A stretch of 64,000 nucleotides of DNA from Cornus controversa (Eukaryota > Streptophyta > Magnoliopsida > Cornales > Cornaceae). Both the position numbers and the translations under genes were made by a program. The stretch covers positions 81,433,033 through 81,497,032 of the forward strand of contig CM048845.1 of assembly GCA_026545225.1 (NCBI GenBank), given 5' to 3'. Positions 1 to 11,226 of the stretch are shown here, piece after piece (position 1 is the first letter of the stretch; each line of letters begins with the position of its first letter). A model generated the notes under the pieces. It did not search any database. It saw only the letters and a list, made by a program, of their open reading frames with translations, and was not told where the DNA came from.

Positions 1-64
1 GTAAAGAAGAAAATCGCATTCATCAAACAAATTAAAAAAGGGATTTAAGGCACCGCATGCGTAC

Positions 65-1112
65 CCACTATGAGTCTCAATGGCCTCAATCTGCCTCAAA
101 ACAATCCACAGCCAGAACGTAATGATGTGCCCTGGAACAATCGCAGGCCCTAGAAACGACGGAATCCCAAGAATCAAAACCTCCGCCCAGTGCGCGTATG
201 GCGCCGCATACCCAATCGGTGCCGTATATTCATGGTGAACACTATGAATCTTCTCGTAACCCCATTTGCAATGCAGAAACCTATGGATCCAATAGTTCGT
301 ATAATCCTCAATCATAAAATAAACCCCCAATTGTGCAAAAATTACTCCCAGTGATGGCAATGGCAAACCCGTCCGAATCCCAATCATCTACAACAAAAAT
401 CAAATAATAAGCAATAAAATTTCAAACCCAAATCAGAATAATAACAAAAAATATTCATATATATATATAAGCAACAATTTCTCCCAGTGAAGGCAATAGC
501 AATCCCGTCCAAATCCCAATCATCTTCAATAACAATCAAGTGAAAACCAATAAAAAATCAATTCAAAACTGTTATACTAAAAGGAAATATTCGTAATTCT
601 CTCATATTATGCATATATGTATGTGTTTGTGTGTGAAATAAGCAACATAATTTCGCCCAGTGATGGCAGTGTAAAGCACGTCATAGTCCCAATCATCAAC
701 AATAGTCAATTAATAAGCAATAAATAATCAAACCCAATATCAGAATAATAAAATGCAATAATCATAAATATATATATAAACATACTTTGATGGAAGGGTA
801 GGAGAGGAGTTGGAGAGGGCCAACGACGAGGAAGAACATGCGCATTACGTCTCTGTAGCATCTGAAGGTTTCGGAATAGGAGAGTTTGATTTTGGGTTGG
901 ATTTTGTAGATGTGGATTTTCTTGTAAACGAGTTCGATGAGGATGTAGAATAGTGGGACGATGGAGAATACGAGGAAGAGGAAGAGAATGTTGTGGCAGT
1001 AGAGGAAGTAGTCGGATTTGGTAGCGGAGTAGTTGAACCATAAGATTTCGGCGGGGGATAGGGCTCGCCCGAGGGCGGTCTCCGCCTCTTGGATGGTTTT
1101 ATAGGGCAACAT
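65..1112 (-). CDS. SMO1: Sterol 4-alpha-methyl oxidase (methylsterol monooxygenase 1), first two coding exons
   Basis: Endoplasmic-reticulum di-iron enzyme that oxidises the 4-alpha methyl group of early plant sterol intermediates. Two exons are seen on the minus strand. Exon 1 is 1112-786 (109 codons), starting MLPYKTIQEAE and ending PSIK at a GTATG donor. Exon 2 is 387-65 (107 codons plus 2 nt), starting after an AG with MIGIRTGLPLP and ending ETHSG at a GTACGC donor. Exon 1 carries hydrophobic segments; exon 2 carries two of the three histidine boxes of the fatty-acid-hydroxylase superfamily, HRFLH and HSVHH, plus the YAAPYAHWAE stretch typical of plant SMO1. The third box and C-terminus lie left of the window. 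The start was set at the internal ATG at 1112 because it matches the SMO1 N-terminus from memory; an upstream in-frame ATG at 1163 adds only a proline-rich stretch. No disabling change is seen. SMO1 rather than SMO2 rests on recalled family similarity. Confidence 0.93.
343..780 (-). repeat. Three tandem copies of the intron-1/exon-2 junction of SMO1
   Basis: A unit of about 135-170 bp recurs three times between SMO1 exon 1 and exon 2. Read on the minus strand, each unit holds the AT-rich tail of intron 1 followed by about 40 nt of the start of exon 2. The common core (plus strand) is cccagtgatggcaatggcaa at 347, with diverged versions at 483 and 656. The real junction is at 387/388. The middle copy keeps an AG directly before ATGATTGGGAT (exon-like start at 523). 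The copy nearest exon 1 has TG in place of AG (exon-like start at 696). It looks like local tandem duplication followed by decay. Confidence 0.85.
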
Positions 1113-1399
1113 CGGCGGCGGCGGGGAGAGGGGCGGAGATTGGTGGTGGGGAGTTGAGGACAAAATGGGTCGCGCAAACGGTGGGTTTGTGGGGGTGGTT
1201 TTGTTTGTTAGAATATGCGGGAATATTTAAATAATAATTGGGATTAATGTTTGGGTTTGTGATTTGTGGCACCGGTACTCACTCCTGACTAGCAGGCTTG
1301 TCGCAAATGAAGATACTTGGGTGCATATGATTCGGTTCTCAAGCAGGAAGAACGAAGACTTCACCCAAGGAGCTACGGTGGTGTCGAACACAGGACATT

Positions 1400-1851
1400 T
1401 CTTGGATAAGTGTTAGACTATTCCTAAAAGTCTCTTGAATTCTTTTTTTATTTTACACGTGTCGGACACTTCATAATAGTGATGTATTCAAATATTTTGA
1501 AAAAAAATTATGTCAGTTATGATGAACCGTTTTAGCAATATATGTAGATGACTAAAAAATAAACAAAAAAATTTGAATCATCATAACTGAATAATTCTCG
1601 TTCTTTAATCTATTTGTCTATTTTTGTTTATAATTTTATTTGAATTATAATTTTTTGATGATGAATTGAAATATTTTGGTAGTGTAATTTTTTTTTTTGT
1701 TGAATAATAAACATATATTAATATATTATTTTATTATTATTTTTTTTTTTATAGTCATATGTTTGCCGTGTCCGTGTCCTTGTCCTGTTTTTTTAAAATT
1801 TTTTGTGTCATCGTGTCCGTATCGTGTCGTACTCGTGTCCATGCTTTCTAG
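1400..1851. mobile_element. Decayed non-autonomous DNA element rich in GTGTCCG motifs
   Basis: The right end (about 1755-1851) matches the inverted left end of the better preserved element at 18997-19700: runs of GTGTCC/CGTGTC motifs ending in a CTTTCTAG terminus, with a T-rich block and a TATTAATATATTATT stretch in the same order. The left part keeps only acacgtgtcggacacttc near 1457. No target duplication could be made out, and the left boundary is a guess. Confidence 0.5.
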
Positions 1852-2400
1852 GTTCTAAATCATTTTAACGACTACAATTGGAACCGCTGAGACATAGAAT
1901 CGTTAAAAGATCAGCTCGGTTCGATTCAATTTTAAAACAAGAATCTGGAACTTTGGACTCTACCTAACTGGTAAACACTTAGATACTTTCATTCAATATT
2001 ATATTTAATTATTTTTTACTCTCATTATGAAAAACAATCTTATTTTTAACAATATAATATTGAATGCATACAATTGTTCATAACGAGAATATAAAAAAAT
2101 TTATAATTAAGGAATCAGAATTGAATGCTACAGTTTGGCTCCATTACTATTCTATTTGGTTCGCACTAGTTTCACCAGTTGTTTATGTACCCCTAACTTT
2201 ACTAAGGGTGGAGATTGAAATACTAAGTAAGATTCACTAATAATAATATTCTCTCATCACTTGATGATGCAATATTTACTTTTGGTGAAGCACAGAATTC
2301 TCTTTAGTACTAGAGAGGATTGCAGTCCGTAAATAAATGCACTGAGTTTGAAAGATTATTAATGAAAATGAAATTGTGATTTTGATGGATAGTGATGAAA
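1852..2400. other. AT-rich intergenic DNA with a MITE-like palindrome
   Basis: No gene is seen. Two arms, cattcaatattatatt (from 1990) and its complement ending at 2066, could form a hairpin. Similar arms occur within the hAT MITE at 18308-18690. The text gtttatgtacccctaa near 2181-2196 resembles the GTGCACCCCTA end of plant hAT MITEs, so this is probably a relic of one. No target duplication was found. Confidence 0.3.
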
Positions 2401-2704
2401 ATAGAAACAGAACTATGGATGTTACGGGACTGAACACTCCAATTCTAAATTTGTCACACAAATAAAAAACTCTTCGTTTCGTTCTATCCCATCTCGCATC
2501 GGAGTCAGAACGGGTGTCACTCCTCAATTTCCGACTCCCATAAATCGAAGGTGAACCCATCCATTAAACTCTAATGAACCGTCTTAACCTTTAATTAATC
2601 GCGGAAGCTTAATCATGTTCTCATACATGCGTAGGTACAATGCATTATAAACTAATCTCAATGGGCCCCACAACTAGTCCTATATATGTATCCAACACTA
2701 TGTG

Positions 2705-2945
2705 GACTGCAATATTTCGCATAATCGAAGCTCAAGTTTTGCATAATTGAAGGCATCATTTCGCACAATCGAAATTGGGGTTTCGTACAATCGAAATTCT
2801 CTATCAATTGAAGTTCATGCAAAGTTCTATCGAAACTCTCCTGGAATTTGACCTATTTTCTATCGAAAATCTCGATACCATTTTACATAATCGAAAGCAT
2901 TTCGATCATGCGAAATGGGAATTTCGCACGATCGAAACTGCATTC
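2705..2945. repeat. Degenerate short tandem repeat, TTTCGCAnAATCGAAA type
   Basis: About ten variants of an 18-25 bp unit containing tttcgcacaatcgaaa-like text follow one another. The unit is a near-palindrome (TTTCG...CGAAA). The predicted short peptides here are shadows of this repeat. Confidence 0.65.
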
Positions 2946-3599
2946 GGTAGAATTCCCTGATTTATCACACTTAGCCATTTTTATACACAAGTCTCATTCT
3001 AACACCCTAGGACCATCTATACTTCATTAGGACATAATTGAAATGGTAGTCCTCATACATTCCATGCAAATGAAGCCTCAATACATAAACGTGAAATCCA
3101 TTCATACTTTGAAATCCAAATCATACATTCTTTAAATGTGGTCCTCCAAGTTCATAGTCATTATATAAATTACATATATATTGTCCAAAAATATTAACAA
3201 TTCAATTATGACTATAACTATAACAAATCAACATGTCATAAGCCGACATGAATAGCCACATACAAAATATCCAAAATAAAGTCAAAAATGCCAAAAGAAA
3301 CTCCATTTGGATGTTCATGCACCATCTGTCATTGGCGCCTTATCTATAAAAAGTCGCGGGAAAGGAGTAAGCATAATACTATACTTAGTAAGAATGCCCC
3401 AACCCACCTAGGCGTTGACTTGACACTGACCTACATGATATGCAACCATGATGTTGCTACATTACATGACATATATCAATGGTCTCATGTTCAACACTTC
3501 ACAAATTCAATTCACAAATATGCATTTAAACCATATAACATGCTTAACAATTAAAACACATAAGTATCAAGATATTTACATCTTTTTCAGTCATAATCC

Positions 3600-3850
3600 G
3601 ATACATGGGCATGATTGGTCAACTCTAATGATCATGTGGTGTTACACAACTCTAACTACACTTGTATGATTGAGTAACTCTGACGGTCATACATTCATGG
3701 CATTATATAAGCCTTGCACTAGTGATTGGGCAATTCCAACGATCATTACACTTGGGGTATAATTGAGCATCTCCGACAATTATCCTATTGTGAGTAGTCT
3801 CACCACTTCAAACACATGGTTGGTCAACTCCAAATTTCATGTACATCATA
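3600..3850. repeat. Degenerate tandem repeat of about 50 bp
   Basis: Phrases such as gattggtcaactctaatgat recur at about 3615, 3672, 3724, 3760 and 3821 with strong divergence. The array lies within the possible LTR block and has no coding sign. Confidence 0.5.
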
Positions 3851-5060
3851 CTTAGACAATACTCCGATACACACGTATACATGCTCGTAAAACACATATA
3901 CATCACAAAATCTATAATTCTTATTCTCTTCAATGCACATTATTGCTATTTGTAACTTTGAAAGCCTTACCTTCCTTTACTTATAGAAAATGGTGGGGTT
4001 GAGATAACGATAGGTGAAGGTTTAGGGATAGTCATGCATTCATCTACTCAATTCTCATATAGTAACATATATGCTATAATTCATACACATTAATCACATA
4101 TGCATATATTTCACCATATATCAAATATACTCTCATTCTATATGCATTACATGTATAAATACACAATTCATCACATATCTCAATTTAAACATTCCTAACA
4201 TGTATAATTATATAATGTAAAGAAGACGAATAATTCATTCAACTCCCACCACTCATTTATACATGCTAGCGCACTTTACACAAATCCAAATTCACCCATA
4301 TCCTAGAATCGACAACTAGGAAGGAAGAAAGTTCAAGAAACACCCCTACCTCAAGTTTGGAGCTTTTCCTAACAAGCCTTAGAATTTACCAAACTTCAAG
4401 TTGCTCCAAATCGCCCTTTCTTTTTGTAGAACCTTAAATCGAGACAAGAAGAACAAACTTTCTTTCTTGGACGAAGCCTAAATCTAAACTTTAATCACCC
4501 TCAAATTTTATAACTCTCTAATGGCAGACTTTGAACCTACTAAAGTGAAGAGGAAGATGAGGGGCCATGGAGTAATTTTCTCTCTTGGAGCAACCTCCAA
4601 ATCTCACTATAAAGTGCTCAAATCAAAGGAAGAAGATTGGAGAAGAAAAATAACTTGAGAGGTCCTCAATGGCTGACTTTGTATTTCTCTTTAATCTATC
4701 CCAGCAATATACACATAAGTGTATTAAAGTCACTTAACGTACCTTTCGAGCTCCGTTTTCGATTTCTGAAGCGGATATGTCTCCAGAATCGCTTCGTTAA
4801 CTCATTAAGTATTTCATTTTATTCAAAATCAAAAATAAATGTATCCTGAATTTTTGGGCCCACCCAACCTGCTTCCCGGGCCAGTTGACCTAAAATTCTC
4901 AATTTACCCAAATGCTCTCAAAACTTTTCGGAACTTCTAAACAAGTTCTCAAACATGTTTCTAACACTTAAAACATGCTAAACATCATTTAAAATACATT
5001 TATGACAAATATAATGAATAAAATAAAAATCGACCAAAATTGATCATGATCTCTACAGCG

Positions 5061-5900
5061 GGTTTGAAGTGCCCCAATATACATAGTTTTTAAGAAAAAT
5101 AATTCGAACTTGAACAAATTTAAAATAAATTTTGTAAAAAAATTTAGGTATAGGCAAATACTTAACAATCCTTATAAAAAAATGCTGTTAAAATTTAAAA
5201 TTATCATAAAAAATGAGGAAAAATAAAATTTGTAGCTAATAAAATCATACTTATTTATTTATGTATTTATTATTAATCGAGACAGGTTCGAAACTTCCCA
5301 GGTTTTACAATCTCTTTCCAAATTTGCCCCTAACCCTATTAGAATGATTTCAAACTCTTTCCAATTGGGTCGGGACAAAGCAGGTTAAATTGACATCCCA
5401 ACACAAAATTGATCAATTTATGGACCTATCATCTGTGGCACACGGTTCCATTTGAAGGATAATTTGAAAATTGGAATTAATTTAACATCATAATTTGTAA
5501 CATTGTTTGATAACTCATTCAATATTAATTTTAGAAATGAATTTTAAGTGTTGGATTTTAACTGCTAGTTATAAATTAAGAAACTTTTGGATATAATTTT
5601 TGAATTATAAGTGATGGTGTTGAGTAATAATATCTGCTTATTCAATGTGTTATAATATGAATGTTACTTGAAAATAAAATGAAATAATTTTTTAAGTAAA
5701 AGGAACTTCACTTGTTACTAGAGATTTAAAATAAAAATAAAACTGTATAAAAAAATTATCAACTTATGATTAACATTTTAAAATTTATCATTTAAAAGTC
5801 AACTCTTAATTTTTTTTATTATTTTATTTTATTAAACTTGAATCTTACCTTAAAAACACAAAAGAATGATAATCAATTGAAAATTAAATTTTGAATTAAG
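5061..5900. other. AT-rich intergenic DNA, no gene seen
   Basis: Only low-complexity AT-rich sequence is seen. The stretch near 5280-5400, with gggtcgggacaaagcagg text, hints at an old hAT-like terminal region but has no recognisable ends. Confidence 0.4.
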
Positions 5901-5959
5901 TTAAGAGTGCACACGATTTGATTTTAGTATTTTTTGGAACTAAAACTAAAAATACGCAG

Positions 5960-6203
5960 CCCCACACGGTTTTGCTATTGGGTTTTATTCTAATTGGCAC
6001 ACTTTTGGCTGAACCGGCTGAAGCTAACTCTGATACCATCTGTAACAGCCCGTTTCACCGCTCCACTCTGTCCGCTTTGAGCTCAACCCGCACAGTTTTG
6101 TTCTTGGATTTTATCCCAAAAGATCTCATACCATTTGGAGAGAGCACACCACATATATAACACATCATCTTTCCACACCCAAGCGATGTGGTGGGATTGA
6201 ACA
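5960..6203 (-). mobile_element. TRIM-like LTR with adjacent primer-binding site (fossil)
   Basis: An LTR-like block runs from TGTAACAGCCCG at 6041 to the ACA near 6203. Next to it at 6026-6038 lies the complement of TGGTATCAGAG, the initiator-tRNA-Met primer-binding site used by many plant LTR elements, so the element reads on the minus strand. Only one LTR and about 80 bp of interior are seen. It is a broken remnant of a small TRIM-type element; age is not measurable without a second LTR. Confidence 0.5.
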
Positions 6204-6373
6204 CCCTTAAGGACAAAAGAGGACAAACACACCTTTTTCACACAATCAAGGTCTTTACATATATAATAATATATATTATATATATAAATTATAATATATG
6301 AGTGTAAAACTAGACTATTAGTACATTAGTATACTGTTCACACTTACAACTTACTTATGTATATTAATTTATA

Positions 6374-7761
6374 GGGTAAATTACACTGACCTCCCTTGAG
6401 GTTTAACCTAATTACAAGTAACATCAAACTAATGTATTTTTTTACACAAACCTCCCTTGTGGTTTGCTCCGTTATGACACATACCTCCTTCCGTCGAAAA
6501 TTTGGTCAATCAAGTCAGAAAAATTAGTTGCAATGACCAAAATACCCTTCAACGTTTAAAATGACTTTATTAACCCTAAAATTCATGAAATCATAAAAAA
6601 AATTAAAAATCTTTTTTTTTCTCTCCACCAACCACCAGCGCCACCACCACCAATTCTCTCTCTCTTTCACGTCCCCCCTCTTTCCACCCTACCACCACCA
6701 GCAACAACAACCAAAAAAATCAAACAAGACATTTGTTTCAAAATCAAATCAGAAATAAAGCCTAAATAACTTAAATTAATCAGTCCAATGTGATGTTTCC
6801 TTTCGTCTCTACAGCCTTCCTAGAAATCAAACTGTAATCAAAACCCAAAAATTTTAAATAAAATATGAAGGTTATCACTTTGTTGTGCCAAAAATTGGAC
6901 GGCGGCCAAGAAGGGATGGTGGTGGTTAGGACAACGATCGTGTCGGCGGTGGTGGTTCCTTATGTGTCAAAATCTGAGACTCAATTGGTGTTTGTATTTC
7001 AGTTTGGGTTTGTTTACTCATAGGTGGGGATGAGTGAGATTGGTGGCCGGGGAAACTAATGGTAGATGTTGTCGGCGGCGGTGGCAATAGAGGAGGCGAA
7101 AGAGTGATGATAGTCCATTCAATCATGCGATTTTCTACATCCTACTGCCAGCCAACCACTGCACCACCACACCGTCAACCCCAACCCACCACCATCATCA
7201 ACCAACCAAACCCAATCGGACCCCCAACACGCTCCCCTTCTCTCCACCCTCCAATGATATCATATTAGTTCACAAACAGCACACAACCGACCGACCAACA
7301 TATCTCAATCTCTATTCTTTCATCAAAGGCTATCGTTTTGTTTTGCCAAAAATTATATGACGGCCAAGAAGGGGATGGTGGTGGTTAGGACGCCGATCGT
7401 GTTCGCGGCGGTGGTGGTTCCTTGTGCGGCGACGACAATGATGGGTGGAGAGAGATGATGGGGGCGGCAGTGACGGTGGGTGGAGAGAGGGTGAGGTGGA
7501 GGGCTGTAGGTGAAGAGAGGAAAGAGAAAAGAGGGAAGATAAAAAAAATATTTTTTTATGTGGCTAAAATGGTAATTTCATATATTTATATATTTTATCA
7601 TTTTTAACAATAAAATATAAGGGATAAAATGGTAAAAACACCTTATTTTTAACGTCCGTTCCATGAAATCTGTTAGAGGGGAAGTTTGTGCAAAAAAATA
7701 CATTAATTTGATGTTACTTGTTATTAGGTCAAACCTAAGGGGATGTCACTGTAATTTACCC
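6374..7761. mobile_element. Foldback MULE-type non-autonomous element, 1.39 kb
   Basis: Long terminal inverted repeats start GGGTAAATTACA and run at least 100 bp inward (the 'cctcccttg' and 'aacatcaaactaatgtat' stretches are mirrored near 7690-7761). The flanks carry a perfect 9-bp duplication, taatttata, at 6365-6373 and 7762-7770, the size typical of Mutator-like elements. The interior is non-coding and contains an imperfect direct repeat of about 100 bp (about 6868-6965 and 7320-7425, both with 'gatggtggtggttagga'). No transposase is seen, so movement would depend on another element. Confidence 0.82.
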
Positions 7762-8039
7762 TAATTTATAATATTATAAATTATATAATATATTTTATAT
7801 ATAAATATATATAAACAATTCGGTCCGATCATCAGGAATATGAAATTGAAACGAAACGGTAATTCCAAAATATATTAGAATCATCACCGAATCAGACTAT
7901 AAAAAATCGGACCGAACTGTCGGATCAATCCGGTTTGAACAGATTTTGGTGCACCCCTAGTTTGAGTCTATATATAGGAAGTTTAGTAACCACGGTAATG
8001 GACTTTCCGACCCGACCCGTTGTATACCTCAACGACCAC

Positions 8040-8181
8040 AGTACCTTCTATTTTGATCTGATCTTCTTATTCATTAGTGTTTCGGGCTTCTCACAGCCGC
8101 AACACTCTTGACAACGCTCTCCACTTCCGGCCGTCTGACGGCGGATGCCATCTTCTCCGACCGACAGCGGCTTCCAACGAA
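8040..8181 (+). other. Probable 5' untranslated exon of TIC20-I
   Basis: Upstream of the coding exon, a CT-rich stretch ends at AACGAAA before a GTAATC donor at about 8182. The coding exon is preceded by a matching acceptor (gatgttag, ending at 8900). The transcription start near 8040 is a guess from composition. Confidence 0.45.
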
Positions 8182-8921
8182 AGTAATCTCTCTCTCTCTC
8201 ATAGATGTGTATTTAAGATCTGAAATATTATGCTTACCACATACCACTTGGAAAATTAAGGGTAGGGAGGACAGAAAATGTAGCATTTTTACGAATTTTC
8301 TGTTGGGTACAGATTTGATTTAATTTAAATTTGGATATAAAGTGTTGAAAGTTGAAACAATTGATGAGTGTGACCTTTGTGCCTATGTTCTGAGCCTCTG
8401 ATTAATAGGTCATAGTCAATAACCCATAATATTTTCATTATTGGCACCACAAAGTTGCTATTGATGAGATTATGTTGATAAGCAATTTTGCCACAGTTAT
8501 GCTAAATGGTGGGCTTCTAAATCATTTTCCATTTTGCCATAGCACTCAGTTGATGAGCTTATCCTGATGATAGTTCATAGCCTATGAATCTCTTGTTACA
8601 GAAGCCTTTAATTTATTCCACATTTAATTGCTGCAAAGCCTGCTATAAATAATTGGAAGGTTGGTTTGATGAGATTGTGATTTAGATGATAACATCATTT
8701 TGACATAGGATAAGTTTGTATATGTGCTGGGTTTTTTTGCCGATTAGCTTAGACGGGATTAGTTACAAATTGATTTATATATCATTGAAGGCACTCTTAT
8801 ATGGGAGAATAGAATATTCCGTTTTCAATTGTTTGTTTTTACTTTTGCTTATTCTGTTTTTGATTTCTGATAATATTTTATATTGTTTTTATGATGTTAG
8901 GTCAGAACAACTTACTTGAAT

Positions 8922-9417
8922 ATGATTCTAAGCCAATGCTCTATGATATCTGGGAGTGGTTTTATGAATTATAGGACATGTAACTTCATGTCTTGTTACT
9001 CAACTTCTGTGGGTGTCCCTTGCTTGCCTGCCAAAGTTCCATTATCTAGCATTAGGAATTCATGGGGTCCTCATCAAGAACTAAAAACCTTATCTTTTGG
9101 AGGTATGTAAATGTACTTCTCAAAGTTAGTATTCCATGTATAAGATTCATTTAAACTGCATTTGGTATTTTAGGGAAAAGAAAATTATATTATAGAAAGG
9201 TTTTGATTAATGTGGCCAATTGGGTTTTAACATGTGAACCCGCCTAAACCGCCCACTAAATCATAACCATTGGTTGAGTGGTTTAATTAAATGGGCCGTT
9301 AATGGGTCGACAATATAATACGATGGTCATTATCCACTACTAACCCGCCCAACATAAACTTCCCAACCCTAAGTAGCAATCTCTCTTGACTACCTCTTTC
9401 TCTCCTTAGACTGATTA

Positions 9418-9448
<31 letters not shown>

Positions 9449-9550
9449 AAGACTTATATTGTGTTTATGTACATAAAGGTACCGGCTTATTATAGAAAAT
9501 GGATGTTTTAACTGTAGCATTATATTCAAATTGCTCAATTCAAACGTCCA

Positions 9551-9588
<38 letters not shown>

Positions 9589-11174
9589 TGCGTTACAGCC
9601 CCAATGTAGGCTGCACATGATTGGCAAGGCCAGGGCCCTCAAGGATGATGATACTAGCTAGATTCACACATTAAGAATGAACATAATTTTACCTAAACTG
9701 TCCACATATTGAACCCACATGCTCACTCAAATACCATCAATGGCTACAGTATGGAACATGCATATATGGCTCAATAATTATCATGAATATTCCGTAATAT
9801 ATCTCAGAAAAAAAAAATCTAATTAAACACCAAGAGAAAATCATTAGAAACACCCTTGAGCTAGCTATTTCTTACAACTTTTTAGATTCTATAAGTCATC
9901 TATAATTTAACCAACAAAATCGAACCGTTGCCTAACTTTTTTTGCTTCACTTAATTTTCTCTCTTTTCTGCTCGAGATAGAATTTGAACATGGAAAAAAT
10001 GCATGCACGCTAAAGGTAATTATGTCCTCCATGCTCAGAGAAAACACTGGAGTCGGTTTTAAAATTTTAGATGATAAATGGTGTAAGAATTGAATTTTTT
10101 AGGTTTAAAAGTGGGCCATTTTTCAAATTTTAAATGACAAATGGTGCAAGAGTTATAATTTTTAGGTTTAAAATCTGGGGCATAATTTTTGTGGTCGGTT
10201 CTGGGTCGACTCGAATCCTGATATTGAGTCAGATATGAAATCCAATTGCTCACTAAACAAGTCATTTGTGAAAAGAAAAAAAGGGAAAAAAAGTCGGGTT
10301 GGTCCGCCCATTTATGACCCATCGTAAACGAGTTGCTAACAGGTTATGACCCATTATTGACCCACCCATTTGCCACCCCTAGTTTTGATATAGTCTAGTA
10401 ATAGTTTTTGGCAAGTTTGTGCTCTTGTGGACAAATGAGTTATTATATGATTCTAAAAACTGAAGGAAAAAAGTTCCTCTTTTCTGGAAATGCTTCTGCA
10501 TTGAGAAAAAGGCTGGTTGTTAATATCTTATTTCTGCAATTTTATTTTGTTATATTGAATTATTGTGAATCCCGCACCATTCTATTATATGGGGGTGTCC
10601 CAACCTGTTCTGGATATGGCGTATGAGCTTCAACAGAAGTTTGTAACTGAAGACCTTGGAGAAACATCCAAGAGACTTGACTACGAGATGGCTTCTTCCA
10701 CATTTATGTCAAGTGTGAACAAGAACCATTAAGCCTTGATTCTAACTCTGTCTAGTCGAGCTTTATGTATAGTTATGATCCATCAAGACAAAGGCTATTT
10801 GCAATTGGTTCTCGCCTTATGACAGCAAAATATCTCATATTATTCATGTATCGCAATAAATATTGCATATTGTTAACTGCAATAATCAGGATGCACACCT
10901 CATCTTCGATCTTCTGTCAGAGGAAACATAATTGCTAAGTGTGTGTATATCAGCATTACATTGGATATCTTTTTGTTCTTTGTAAACACATTGGATGTTT
11001 TGCTATAAAAAATGTACACTTCTTGTGGACTAGATTCTTCATTTAGTCGATTCTTCTTTTTAACAAGATTATGCATATTATAACTCACTTGGATAAAACT
11101 GAGCTTTGAGAGCACCTTAAAGATTGTTTGTCTTGTTTGTATTCCTTATTCATTGTTCTACATACATGCATACA

Positions 11175-11226
<52 letters not shown>

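Larger units (their letters stand above)
2412..5060. mobile_element. Possible large solo LTR, Ty3/gypsy type (fossil)
   Basis: The block begins with tgttacgggactgaacac and ends gatctctaca, consistent with TG...CA ends. It lacks any coding region of note and looks like the long non-coding LTRs of Tekay/Del-type gypsy elements, including a tract with 'cttagtaagaatgcccca' near 3387. It contains two arrays of short degenerate repeats. No 5-bp target duplication was found and no partner LTR is present, so both identity and limits are tentative. Old by appearance. Confidence 0.33.
5902..7959. mobile_element. Possible outer hAT-like relic holding two later insertions
   Basis: The left end TAAGAGTGCACACG and the right end (inverted TAGGGGTGCACCAA) fit the ends of plant hAT MITEs, and the interior next to the right end has the familiar 'ccgaatcag / aaaaatcggaccgaac' composition. 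The TRIM-like LTR at 6041-6203 and the foldback element at 6374-7761 lie inside. The flanking 8-mers match poorly, so this grouping is an inference. Confidence 0.3.

Noticed and set aside
762-1177. Alternative frames (110-111 codons) over SMO1 exon 1
   Set aside because: Shadows of the SMO1 frame; they lack any match, whereas the SMO1 frame fits a known protein through both exons.
6926-7268. Pro/His-rich short proteins
   Set aside because: Translations of CCACCA/GGTGGT tracts inside the foldback element at 6374-7761.
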